A stretch of DNA of 37,120 nucleotides from JALRBM01 sp964615445 (GTDB lineage Bacteria; Patescibacteriota; Saccharimonadia; Saccharimonadales; Saccharimonadaceae): positions 1 through 37,120 of the forward strand of contig CAZTOK010000012.1 in NCBI GenBank assembly GCA_964615445.1, in the 5' to 3' direction. Both the position numbers and the translations under genes were made by a program. Of the stretch, positions 1 to 7,033 are shown one piece after another. Position 1 is the first letter of the stretch. Each line of letters starts with the position of its first letter. The notes beneath the pieces are model-generated. The model was not told where the DNA came from. It ran no database searches and worked only from the letters and a program-made list of their open reading frames with translations.

Positions 1-8
1 TTCGTTGC

Positions 9-55
9 TGGAGCCGAAGACGAGGATTGAACTCGTGACCCCCGCCTTACCATGG
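9..55 (-). other. tRNA-Thr(GGT) 3' half; phage attachment site core
   Basis: On the minus strand this reads as the 3' part of a tRNA. It has an anticodon loop with GGT (complement of 49-51), a 5-nt variable loop, a T-arm with stem ACGAG/CTCGT around TTCAATC, the acceptor strand CTTCGGC, discriminator T, and an encoded CCA ending at base 9. The 5' half is absent: upstream sequence does not provide GCCGAAG, and the anticodon stem is imperfect (CTTCC against GGCGG). A tRNA 3' fragment next to an integrase is the usual attP/attR form, and the identity starts near the anticodon loop, a common crossover point. A second att copy is not in this window. Confidence 0.75.
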
Positions 56-195
56 AAGTATTGGATAACTCCTAAAGGTTTGGCCGTTCTGTGGTAGATG
101 AGATTGTCAAAGTTCGTCCTGGAAACTATTTACATAGTACCGTAAGCGTAACGATTTGTCAATGCCTTAAGCGTAATTTTATGGTCGTAAAAGAG

Positions 196-1026
196 TTAGA
201 CTGCGTGGTATTGATTATAGACTTTTCGTAAATCTTCGTCTACAACGTGTGTGTACATTTGCGTCGTTTGTAAACTAGAATGTCCCAGCAACACCTGTAC
301 GTATCGCATATTAGCGTTATTCCTAAGCAAGTCAGTTGCGAATGAGTGCCGGAGTGTATGCGGGTGTACGTTGAGCCCTGACCGTTTTCGTACAGATTTA
401 AAGGTTTCTTGTATGACTCCTGGCGTAATCCTTTGGCCAGCGTCTGTAAGAAAGAGTGCGGGTTTGTTGTCCGTCCGGCTTTCCAAGTATTCTTTCAGGT
501 ATGTTCGGGTGCGCTCGTCGAGGAAGCAAAGACGTACTTTACCGCCCTTTCCGATAACTGTGAATGAATCATCCTTAATTGTTGTCCTGTCTAGCATGCA
601 CAGTTCACCTACGCGGCAGCCGGAAGCGTATAAAAGTGAGATTATTGCCTTGTTTTTTATACGGTTTGTAGAGTCTATAAGGAGTTCGACTTGTTCTTTG
701 GTGATAAAGTCCGGGATATGCGCGGCCCGTTTTGGTATGGGGATTAATTCAACATCCAATACATCATAGCCACGCTTCTTTAGATGTGTGAGCACGACTC
801 GTAATTTAATAATGTAATTCCTTACCGTCGTCTGAGAACGCCCCTTGTCTAGTGATATCTTCCAGTCACGTACCATTTCAAAGGTCAGAGAAGATATTTC
901 GATGTCACCCAAGAAATTCAAAAGGGCTCGAAGACATACATAATGGTTTTCTTCTGTCTTAGCAGATTGGCCACGGAACACAATGCAGTCAAGCCGGTAG
1001 ACTTCAAAAGCCTCGGAAATGGTCAT
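196..1026 (-). CDS. int: Tyrosine recombinase (phage integrase)
   Basis: This 276-aa protein is close to XerC/XerD in size and layout. The N-terminal SAM-like/core-binding domain spans about residues 1-95 and the catalytic domain about 105-276. The catalytic set is complete: R138 (GCRVGEL), K163 (GKGGKVR), H223 and R226 (HTLRHSFA), H249 (LLGHSS) and the nucleophile Y258 (MYTHV). It is expected to recombine attP with a chromosomal tRNA-Thr gene. Its 3' end faces the tRNA fragment at 9-55. The ATG is preceded by GGAG (10-nt spacing). A TACAAT -10 box lies upstream at about 1057-1062, with only a weak -35. No excisionase is visible nearby. Confidence 0.95.
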   Translation of the reverse strand: MTISEAFEVYRLDCIVFRGQSAKTEENHYVCLRALLNFLGDIEISSLTFEMVRDWKISLDKGRSQTTVRNYIIKLRVVLTHLKKRGYDVLDVELIPIPKRAAHIPDFITKEQVELLIDSTNRIKNKAIISLLYASGCRVGELCMLDRTTIKDDSFTVIGKGGKVRLCFLDERTRTYLKEYLESRTDNKPALFLTDAGQRITPGVIQETFKSVRKRSGLNVHPHTLRHSFATDLLRNNANMRYVQVLLGHSSLQTTQMYTHVVDEDLRKVYNQYHAV

Positions 1027-1194
1027 TACTTAATAGCTCCACACCTAAGTGTTAATTATTGTAGTAGATCTTATATCCCCTGTATGTGTGATTGATTGCA
1101 TACACACTCTGGCAATGTAGAGTGAAGTTACGTGCTGTAGGTCACATTTGAAACCCTTGAATGTTTTTGTTTCATGTAAATATATTTATTTTAG
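1027..1194. promoter_or_regulatory. Integrase upstream region with inverted repeats
   Basis: No gene is present. Inverted repeats occur at 1081-1086/1099-1104 (TGTATG/CATACA) and 1106-1110/1119-1123 (ACTCT/AGAGT). The minus-strand TACAAT near 1062-1057 may be the integrase -10 box. The repeats could bind a regulator or recombination directionality factor, but nothing in the sequence proves it. Confidence 0.35.
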
Positions 1195-1665
1195 ACACTA
1201 AGAATGCTCCCCGCTATTGTGTACGGGGAACCCTCTGACTTATACAACATGAAGCAACGTCTCTAAGGCGCTAAATCTACGGTGGTCATAGCCTTGCTTA
1301 AGGGCTTATGTTTTGTTTATAGAATCTATAAAGTACTAGCCGATCTTTATATAAAAATCAGCGAAAACTATATAGTTCTAGGAGTACATACAACTCCGAC
1401 CACAGCAACTACCTTTTAATCCCTTCCGTAGTATCACCTCTACCCTCTTGCGCAGAGCGTACGAGGGGCAACATATAGTCTGTTGCCCAGTGACTCTGAG
1501 CATGAAGTGACGGCTGTTATGAGCAAATTTATGCGTTTCATAACTATCGCTAGCCGATAGCGTGCTGTATAAGTTTTTAATAAAACCCTATTGACATTTC
1601 AAAAGAAGACAAAACAAAAGAGCCCATTTCTGGGCCCCTTGCCATGAACCTCAAGGCCAAGGGAG
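1195..1665. ncRNA. Hairpin-dense, gene-free segment; candidate structured RNA
   Basis: The 767-base gap between int and the next gene is by far the largest in this compact genome and holds no convincing ORF. Perfect stems pack closely: CCCCG/CGGGG (1209-1213/1224-1228), CCCTC/GAGGG (1443-1447/1463-1467), GGGCAAC/GTTGCCC (1466-1472/1482-1488), GTTATGA/TCATAAC (1516-1522/1538-1544), CTATCG/CGATAG (1544-1549/1555-1560) and GCCCA/TGGGC (1622-1626/1631-1635). The last one is followed on the minus strand by a T-rich run, like an intrinsic terminator. A weak plus-strand promoter (TTGCTT, 18 nt, TATAGA at 1294-1323) lies inside. Large phage RNAs (GOLLD, ROOL) occur in such places, but identity and strand are not shown. 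Confidence 0.3.
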
Positions 1666-1778
1666 TCCTGACCATGAGATGAGTGTTCGTGAACCTTTAT
1701 TGTAACATAACAGGCGTGTATCCGCTATAGAAATAGAATAAATAAAGGTGTGTAATTGATTTTAAGATGTTTGTGTGC

Positions 1779-1784
1779 TATAAT
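1779..1784 (+). promoter_or_regulatory. -10 box of a leaderless promoter
   Basis: TATAAT lies 9 nt before the ATG at 1794, so the predicted transcript start (about 1791) nearly coincides with the start codon. The block GCTATAATTTAC recurs before the portal gene (18307-18318), also just upstream of an ATG. Confidence 0.6.
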
Positions 1785-1793
1785 TTACGCACA

Positions 1794-1922
1794 ATGATAC
1801 AAACTTACTTCAAATGTGAGTATTGCGGACAGTTTCAAAAGATAGAAAAGCGAGCACGGAAGTTCTGTAATCGGAAATGTCAGAATAGGGCTTACTACAG
1901 GAGGAAGAATGGCAGAACCTAA
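1794..1922 (+). CDS. Small treble-clef zinc-finger protein (42 aa)
   Basis: Too short for usual gene callers. It has C8-x2-C11 and, later, C25-x3-C29 followed by a basic NRAYYRRK tail, the layout of small FCS/CGNR-like zinc fingers found in nucleic-acid-binding proteins. No SD precedes the ATG. The -10 box ends 9 nt upstream, so translation is probably leaderless. It overlaps the next gene by 14 nt, and its 3' end supplies that gene's AGGAGG ribosome site. I infer it is the first gene of the 1794-3861 operon. A nucleic-acid-binding or regulatory role is possible but unproven. Confidence 0.6.
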   Translation: MIQTYFKCEYCGQFQKIEKRARKFCNRKCQNRAYYRRKNGRT

Positions 1923-2589
1923 AATTATCACCAAAGTTCTTGTGGGCTCCCGTTTACATGGGTTAAACAACGAGAAATCGGACTACGATTATCGCGGCAT
2001 ACATATCCATGAACTCAAAGATGTCCTTAGTCCTTTTCAAACACTTAAAAATACTACTTGGATTGAGGGCGACGTAGACAACACAAGTTATGAACTTGCC
2101 GATTTTTGCAAACAAGCAACTCACGGCAACGCTACCATCCTCGAAGTATTCTTTAGTAATCAGGTGATAGAAACTTCCCCGACAGCTGAAAAAATGAGGA
2201 AAAACTGGCACAAATTTATGGATACTGACAAATTTGTACTGGCCTCTCGCGGATATGCAGCTAACCAGTATAACAAGATGGAACTATTTGAAGATGTAGG
2301 AGTACGTGATAATCGTCGTACTGCTAAATTTGCTATTGCCTACTGTCGCGTTCTTTGGCAATGTGCCGAATATTTAAAAACCGGTGATTTTAAGTGCCAG
2401 ATAGAAGAACCTCTAAAATCTTTTCTGCTTGAAGTAAAGAATAATTTTGATAACAAACAGATTCCGGCCCTCACAGAGTTATTCATGAACTTACAAGCAG
2501 ATATAACGAAAGCCTGGAAAACTGCACCCAAAACCAAACCAGACATTAAATGGATTGAGGATTTTATCTATGAAGCCTACACTTCCTAA
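1909..2589 (+). CDS. RlaP-like nucleotidyltransferase (Pol beta superfamily)
   Basis: The 226-aa protein carries the Pol-beta-type active site G13-S14 ... D25-x-D27 (GSRLHGL then SDYDYRG), typical of the RlaP family (PF10127) of RNA-repair-associated nucleotidyltransferases. The two aspartates would bind the metal ions for nucleotide transfer. A third acidic residue and a helical C-terminal half follow. AGGAGG lies 5 nt before the ATG. The neighbouring 3'-phosphatase (2811-3248) supports a role in end repair of RNA, perhaps tRNA cut by host defence nucleases. The substrate is not known. Confidence 0.8.
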   Translation: MAEPKIITKVLVGSRLHGLNNEKSDYDYRGIHIHELKDVLSPFQTLKNTTWIEGDVDNTSYELADFCKQATHGNATILEVFFSNQVIETSPTAEKMRKNWHKFMDTDKFVLASRGYAANQYNKMELFEDVGVRDNRRTAKFAIAYCRVLWQCAEYLKTGDFKCQIEEPLKSFLLEVKNNFDNKQIPALTELFMNLQADITKAWKTAPKTKPDIKWIEDFIYEAYTS

Positions 2590-2836
2590 ATGTATATTCT
2601 GTAATGCCGATCTTGAAGAGGATCTATTTAATGGGGCCTACGGGTGTGATACGGGTTGCGAATATGTGACCATTGAGATCGAATGCCCTAATTGTCGTAA
2701 GATCGTGGGGAGTAGTGGGGAATTTGGATACTACAGCAGTGATCAAGAACGTGAAGAATACCGCGAAAACTTTTTATGTGAGTTTGCGCAAGAAATGGAA
2801 AGGTTGCAACGTGAAAAAGCTAGCAATAATCTGTGA
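2570..2836 (+). CDS. Small multi-cysteine zinc-ribbon protein
   Basis: This 88-aa protein starts at ATG 2570, chosen because GAGG lies 9 nt upstream; an upstream TTG at 2555 is less likely. It has CIFC, then a Cys pair (GCDTGC), then CPNC, giving three cysteine pairs consistent with one or two zinc sites. The C-terminal third is acidic then basic (EREEYRENF...QREKASNNL). It overlaps both neighbours, which indicates translational coupling within the RNA-repair-like operon. I do not recognise a family. Confidence 0.75.
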   Translation: MKPTLPKCIFCNADLEEDLFNGAYGCDTGCEYVTIEIECPNCRKIVGSSGEFGYYSSDQEREEYRENFLCEFAQEMERLQREKASNNL

Positions 2837-3248
2837 CATTGATGGAACCTTAGCGCATATGACTAACCGTGGCCCATTTGATACGTCAAAATACGCCGAT
2901 GACTCAAAAGATGATTTTGTGCATGTACTTTTTAGTACTCTATCTCGCCACTATGCTGCCACACGAATCATTGTATCTGGCCGATCGGAAGAGTTCCGAG
3001 ATGTTACTGAAAAATGGCTAGAAGATCACTGCGTAAGCTACACCCATCTTTATATGCGTAACCCTAAACGACGCGACGATAAGGGCAACAAGGTTAACGA
3101 CGCAATTATCAAACGTGAAATTTACGAACAGCATATAGCTCCTCATTATCAAGTAATCTGTTGCATTGATGACCGTAATCGAGTGGTGGACATGTGGCGC
3201 AATGAACTAGGTCTTAAAGTACTGCAAGTAGCAGATGGAGATTTTTGA
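2811..3248 (+). CDS. HAD-family polynucleotide 3'-phosphatase (T4 Pnk C-domain-like)
   Basis: The 145-aa product matches the phosphatase domain of T4 polynucleotide kinase/phosphatase almost from end to end: D9-I-D11-G-T (motif I nucleophile and acid/base), a RGPFD segment, VSGR (motif II), the EIYEQHIAPHY segment, IDDR and a final QVADGDF. It lacks the kinase domain of Pnk, so it should only remove 3'-phosphates or 2',3'-cyclic phosphates. The start is GTG 2811, with AAAGG about 8 nt upstream. It sits with an RlaP-like nucleotidyltransferase, as expected for nucleic-acid end healing. No ligase is visible in the window. Confidence 0.88.
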   Translation: MKKLAIICDIDGTLAHMTNRGPFDTSKYADDSKDDFVHVLFSTLSRHYAATRIIVSGRSEEFRDVTEKWLEDHCVSYTHLYMRNPKRRDDKGNKVNDAIIKREIYEQHIAPHYQVICCIDDRNRVVDMWRNELGLKVLQVADGDF

Positions 3249-3619
3249 TGACTGATTTAGATGAAAAGCTAGAAGAAATACTGGGACTATACCGTAGGGA
3301 CATTGAGCGTCATTACGGCGGCAGAACGATAGGCAAAACACTAACTGGAGACGAGGCTGTCAATCATATCAAGCAAGCTTTTAAAGATGCTGGCTACATA
3401 AAACCCAAAATCGTTCTTCCTACTAAACGTTTAACTTGTAATAACTGTCATCGCTTAGTTGCCATGACCTCACTAATGACCGGCCAAGAATGGTACGAGA
3501 AATTCAATGAGTCATTAGCTGATACCTTTTCAATGAAGGGAGATTTCAAAGAAGGTTACAAAGCTGCTCAAGCATCATCATTAGAGGCTGCTCGTAGAGC
3601 TAGTGGTATAGAACAATGA
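3248..3619 (+). CDS. Hypothetical protein with one CxxCH motif
   Basis: This 123-aa protein starts at ATG 3248, overlapping the TGA of the phosphatase gene, with GGAG 7 nt upstream. The N-terminal half is charged and helical. The centre has CNNCH, too few cysteines for a full zinc ribbon alone. The C-terminus is Ala-rich and helical. I recognise no family. Coupling places it in the RNA-repair-like operon. Confidence 0.75.
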   Translation: MTDLDEKLEEILGLYRRDIERHYGGRTIGKTLTGDEAVNHIKQAFKDAGYIKPKIVLPTKRLTCNNCHRLVAMTSLMTGQEWYEKFNESLADTFSMKGDFKEGYKAAQASSLEAARRASGIEQ

Positions 3620-3861
3620 AACTCCAAGAATTAGTTGACAAGGTCATAACCGATATTCGTCACTATCGTCCTTTCGGCGAAGAATGGACTGGTAAAAAAT
3701 ATCCACAATGTGAGCATCGAATGGCAGCCTGGAAGATTCAACTACAACAAGCAGTAGTATCAGATTCGCCAATTGACTATATGTATGAACAGGTATTTGG
3801 TGATAGTCAGTCTGAAATACTTGAAGTAAACGGTATAAAACATCAGTGGACTAATGATTAG
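3616..3861 (+). CDS. Hypothetical protein (81 aa)
   Basis: The ATG overlaps the previous stop (ATGA), so it is translationally coupled as the last gene of the 1794-3861 operon. The protein is soluble, with aromatic and charged residues and no clear motif or membrane segment. Function unknown. Confidence 0.7.
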   Translation: MKLQELVDKVITDIRHYRPFGEEWTGKKYPQCEHRMAAWKIQLQQAVVSDSPIDYMYEQVFGDSQSEILEVNGIKHQWTND

Positions 3862-3904
3862 GCCGACGTTTCTAAATTGGCAAGACTTATCATAAAATTG
3901 ATGG

Positions 3905-4042
3905 TTAAAAAATAGCACCCTATCATCTCGAAGAGTGCTATCTTGCTAAGAACAGATTGTGGAGGGTAACAACAATCTTTTGAGGTTCTCGTTAGTAATG
4001 GGGGATAACAGGTGCGAAGGCTATTCGTAAACAATCCTTATA
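3905..4042 (-). ncRNA. Candidate phage small RNA with C-rich loop
   Basis: On the minus strand a sigma70-type promoter is visible: TTGCAA (4077-4072), a 17-nt spacer and TATAAT (4054-4049), predicting a start near 4042. About 100 nt downstream an ATAGCAC/GTGCTAT stem (3941-3935/3918-3912) is followed by TTTTTT, an intrinsic terminator. Between them an AGATTGT/ACAATCT stem displays an 11-nt loop containing CCCTCC, complementary to SD sequences. Only a 58-codon TTG-initiated frame without SD exists, so a noncoding RNA is more likely. It could base-pair with ribosome-binding sites. This is inferred from sequence alone. Confidence 0.45.
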
Positions 4043-4048
4043 GCATGC

Positions 4049-4108
4049 ATTATACCCTTGTGCTTTAATTATTGCAATAATGTCGCAATAATCTAGAGAT
4101 GTTATAAT
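4049..4108. promoter_or_regulatory. Divergent promoters with a perfect 14-bp palindrome
   Basis: The minus-strand promoter of the candidate sRNA (-10 4054-4049, -35 4077-4072) faces a plus-strand -10 TATAAT (4103-4108) for the gene at 4141. The palindrome ATTATTGCAATAAT (4068-4081) covers the minus -35 box, and a second half-site GCAATAAT begins 11 bp later (4085-4092). This looks like an operator for a dimeric regulator controlling both directions. Confidence 0.55.
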
Positions 4109-4140
4109 AGTCATATGCTATCTAATCTTTTGAGTGATTT

Positions 4141-4500
4141 ATGAGTGGTCGTGTAGAAAACCTAAAACCATTCACTGGTGCAGACGATCCCCGTCGGATG
4201 AATGGAAGACCTAAAGGCGCCCTCTCCCTATCTACTCATATCCAGAATCTCCTGAACGACGAGAACTTTGAGATTGATCTATTAGACTCAAAGGTTGGGT
4301 ACAAAAAACATAAAGGCGCTCCGATCAAAGCAATAGTCATCGCAGCAGTACAGCGTGCCCTCCAAGATCGTGATAATGGCATCAAGTATATGGACTGGCT
4401 TGCTAAGTATGGATATGGTGTTCCGCAGGGTGATGAGCCAGAAGAGGTGCATGTTAAGTTTGAAGTCGTAAACAGAGTACCCAAACCAAAAGAAAAGTGA
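4141..4500 (+). CDS. Putative terminase small subunit (DUF5681-like)
   Basis: The 119-aa protein has an N-terminal NGRPKGA motif, then a central helical region (GAPIKAIVIAAVQRALQDRDNG) and a WLAKYGYGVPQ segment. This layout is seen in small terminase/DUF5681-like phage proteins that recognise DNA for packaging. The C-terminus is a charged tail. It has its own promoter (TATAAT at 4103-4108) and only a weak GAG ribosome site. TerL lies about 12 kb away, which is unusual, so the call rests on motif resemblance only. A general DNA-binding protein is the alternative. Confidence 0.5.
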   Translation: MSGRVENLKPFTGADDPRRMNGRPKGALSLSTHIQNLLNDENFEIDLLDSKVGYKKHKGAPIKAIVIAAVQRALQDRDNGIKYMDWLAKYGYGVPQGDEPEEVHVKFEVVNRVPKPKEK

Positions 4501-4554
4501 TATATTGTAAGTAGGCACATCAGCCCCGTTTACGCGGGGCTTTTTTATTTGGAG
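4501..4554 (+). promoter_or_regulatory. Late promoter-leader module, copy 1
   Basis: -10 box TATATT (4501-4506), 6 nt, AGGCAC (4513-4518) at the predicted start, stem AGCCCCG/CGGGGCT (4522-4528/4535-4541), T-run to 4546, then SD GGAG (4551-4554). It directly follows the stop of the small-terminase-like gene and drives the 4560-10064 block. Confidence 0.75.
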
Positions 4555-4559
4555 AACAC

Positions 4560-4958
4560 ATGGCATCGCTTCCACAACCCCAGTCGCAAAAATCAGAAAA
4601 TGGTAAAACTAACTTCGGTGGCGCACCAGTAGACGGCAACCGCTCTTTCCTGGTTGGTGTAGGCTGCTGGTTTCAGACGCAGGATGCTACACCAACGACT
4701 GCTTTAACCTCTCCCCTTACTGTTACGACTACCACCGTACAAAACCTGGTCGTACCACTTAATGCAGTGAGCATAACAATCACCCCAAAAACAAACAATG
4801 TCCAAGTAAGTGAGGTATCTGGAACTTCGAGCCTTTCGCAATATGTTGAGATACCTGCTGGCTCTACACAGACATTCAGCGTGGCGCGTCAGAACAATAT
4901 TTATCTGCTCGGTGTGACCGGCTCGTCAGTTGTAAGCTTTTCATTTCAGACGATTTAG
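4560..4958 (+). CDS. Putative virion protein (132 aa)
   Basis: A Thr/Ser/Val-rich protein predicted to be mainly beta, with a flexible polar N-terminus (about 30 residues) and a beta-sandwich-like remainder. GGAG lies 5 nt upstream of the ATG. It opens the structural block controlled by leader copy 1. The composition resembles a capsid- or tail-associated decoration protein; no family recognised. Confidence 0.7.
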   Translation: MASLPQPQSQKSENGKTNFGGAPVDGNRSFLVGVGCWFQTQDATPTTALTSPLTVTTTTVQNLVVPLNAVSITITPKTNNVQVSEVSGTSSLSQYVEIPAGSTQTFSVARQNNIYLLGVTGSSVVSFSFQTI

Positions 4959-4967
4959 GAAATTAAG

Positions 4968-5162
4968 ATGCCGAACCCTATTAAAAACCCTACACAATGG
5001 CGACCCGGCAGCGGACACGGCTTTGTTGTGCCGACCGGATCTTTAACAATTGCGACAAAAGCCGGGCTACTACTAGTCAATAAAGCTGGGCTGCGTGTAG
5101 TGCAAAATCCGACACAAGTTGTACCTAAAAACGCGACAGTGTGGACTGCGAGCGGCGTATGA
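4968..5162 (+). CDS. Small virion-associated protein (64 aa)
   Basis: AGGA lies 7 nt upstream and the stop overlaps the next start (ATGA). The protein has a Gly/Pro-rich N-terminus (PNPIKNPTQWRPG), then short alternating hydrophobic strands. Similar short proteins often precede tail-fibre genes, but the function is unknown. Confidence 0.65.
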   Translation: MPNPIKNPTQWRPGSGHGFVVPTGSLTIATKAGLLLVNKAGLRVVQNPTQVVPKNATVWTASGV

Positions 5163-6130
5163 CACAAACTAGCACAACAATTACTGTTGACTCTCTCCCT
5201 ACTGCCAACTCGGTTGACAGAACCCAAGACAGGCTGCTGATCTATACTGCGTCGGCTACAGATATACAAGGTATAGCTCCCAACACCATGCTAGGGCTGT
5301 CTGGCAACCCCGTTGGTACCACAGATAGCCAAACGCTATCTACGAAGGTCTTGGACAATTCAAATACGATCACGCTCAAAGACACGTTATTTACCCTTCA
5401 GGACGACGGAGATACAACTAAACAAGCTAAATTCCAGCTCTCTGGTCTTACAACTGCCACGACTAGAACGTATACCTTACCAGATGTGAGCGATACGCTT
5501 GTCTCACTCACGGCTACGCAGACACTTACTAACAAAACACTCACGAGCCCAACGATTAGCTCACCTACTATTACAAATGCCACAATCAGTACAGATACAA
5601 TTACGGGCTTTACCACGTCAAATACAGGCACAATTTATGGTATCTCAATTAGTGCTGGGGTGCTTTCGACGGCAAACTCTATCGCCGCGGGCACAATTGT
5701 GCAGAATGGGGTCGCCGCTTCACAGCTGGCGACAAGTGCAATCACGCTTGGAGAATCTCAAGTTACTACAGGTCAGGCAAGTATAACAACGGAGACTGAC
5801 CTTACGGGACTTTCGGTTACAGTGACCGTGCCCGCTGGTGGGCGCAAGGTAAAAATAACCGCCTCTGTCGTTATTGACAACTCAGTTACTACAGACACCT
5901 CGATTGTTTATATAAAAGAAGGCTCGACCTATCTGCAATCCCGTATTACATGGCAGGCATCCGGGTATAAACCCTTGGAGTTTTCTTGGACTGGAACGCC
6001 AACTGCTGGATCACATACCTATAAGGTATCACTGGCAAGGAATAGCGGCACCGGTACGACTTCTAGCAATGCCGGCGTGGTTGCAAGTACTGTTTTGGGG
6101 TATGCCTTTATACGTGCGGAGGCGGTATGA
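5159..6130 (+). CDS. Tail fibre-like protein
   Basis: The 323-aa product begins at ATG 5159, overlapping the preceding stop. The middle is Thr/Ser-rich with repeats of the TLTNKTLTSPTI type seen in trimeric tail-fibre shafts of many phages, then about 130 residues predicted as a C-terminal beta-sandwich (VTVTVPAGGRKVKITASV...). This shaft-plus-head design suits a fibre or receptor-binding spike. It ends with an ATGA overlap to the adaptor gene. Confidence 0.7.
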   Translation: MTQTSTTITVDSLPTANSVDRTQDRLLIYTASATDIQGIAPNTMLGLSGNPVGTTDSQTLSTKVLDNSNTITLKDTLFTLQDDGDTTKQAKFQLSGLTTATTRTYTLPDVSDTLVSLTATQTLTNKTLTSPTISSPTITNATISTDTITGFTTSNTGTIYGISISAGVLSTANSIAAGTIVQNGVAASQLATSAITLGESQVTTGQASITTETDLTGLSVTVTVPAGGRKVKITASVVIDNSVTTDTSIVYIKEGSTYLQSRITWQASGYKPLEFSWTGTPTAGSHTYKVSLARNSGTGTTSSNAGVVASTVLGYAFIRAEAV

Positions 6131-7032
6131 TTACTTTCCAACAGTTATATACCGAGGCGGCAGATGGCTGCGGCATCAATCTTACGGACACCGTCAATGT
6201 AAATTTCATTAAACGGAATATTAACAATGCGCTCAAACTGATGAAGAGCGATGCCCGGCGCTACTTTACACGTAAAGAAGTTGTTGCAGACCTCAAGCCA
6301 AACCAACAGTACTACACACTTCCAGCTGACTGCATTCGAGGCTCGGCAGTACGGGTAAATAATGGATCTTTAATCTTTCCGATCACCGGGATTGAATCTG
6401 AAATCGCATTTAATGCTTTGAATGTCATACCAAACTTTGCAATCTTTTACCCGCAAAAGTACTTTTTTCGTGGCGCTACTGAGGTAGGCGTATGGCCAAT
6501 TCCCTCTCAGTCTCTGCCTGGTGGGCTTATTATTGCCTACGAGGGACGCATGGCAGACATGTATTTAGATGACACGGTAGGCGTAAATATAACCGTTACG
6601 AACGCGAGTCAGACAATTACCTGCACCACGCATTCGTTTAAGCCTACGATGGTCGGCATGAAGTTCAGCGTTACCGATGGCACAGATGGCAACTGGTACA
6701 CGATTCTCTCCTACACGAATGACAATACCCTAGTACTCGATAACTATTACCAGGGTACGACAACAACCACAACCTCAACAATTATTGGTAGCTGCCCTGA
6801 CATCCCAGAAGAATACCATATAGCGCTGGAATTTTACGCGCTGCATATCTTCCACCTTTTGAAGCGGGGAAACGTTGGAAAATCCAACGAGTTTAAAGCC
6901 TTGTACGACAACCTGCACGATGGGTACGTAGGTGCATATTCCTCTAAAGAGACGAGCCAAGTTATTACACAGGACAACGGGCTCGTACCATATAACCCAT
7001 TACTTGTGCCGCCAATGGGGCTAACGGGGTGA
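6127..7032 (+). CDS. Phage neck adaptor/head-tail connector-like protein
   Basis: This 301-aa protein has an N-terminal helical part typical of podovirus adaptor (gp4/gp6-like) proteins: FIKRNINNALKLMKSDARRYFTRKE, then YYTLPADCIRG. A beta-rich insertion follows (about 145-215), then a C-terminal helix (IPEEYHIALEFYALHIFHLLKRGN). Such proteins extend the portal ring and connect it to the tail. The insertion (NITVTNASQTITCTTHSF...) looks like an added Ig-like or carbohydrate-binding lobe. Coupled by ATGA to the gene before it. Confidence 0.65.
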   Translation: MITFQQLYTEAADGCGINLTDTVNVNFIKRNINNALKLMKSDARRYFTRKEVVADLKPNQQYYTLPADCIRGSAVRVNNGSLIFPITGIESEIAFNALNVIPNFAIFYPQKYFFRGATEVGVWPIPSQSLPGGLIIAYEGRMADMYLDDTVGVNITVTNASQTITCTTHSFKPTMVGMKFSVTDGTDGNWYTILSYTNDNTLVLDNYYQGTTTTTTSTIIGSCPDIPEEYHIALEFYALHIFHLLKRGNVGKSNEFKALYDNLHDGYVGAYSSKETSQVITQDNGLVPYNPLLVPPMGLTG

Positions 7033-7033
7033 T

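Noticed and set aside
251..769. A 172-codon plus-strand frame inside the integrase gene
   Set aside because: Antisense shadow of int: Cys/Ser/Arg-rich, no SD, and the integrase reading has all catalytic motifs.
1591..1619. TTGACA as the -35 of a plus-strand promoter at 1591
   Set aside because: No acceptable -10 box at 16-18 nt (sequence ACAAAA).
3862..4035. A 58-codon TTG-initiated open frame on the minus strand
   Set aside because: No SD, rare start codon, odd composition, and it runs past an intrinsic terminator. An RNA gene is a better explanation.
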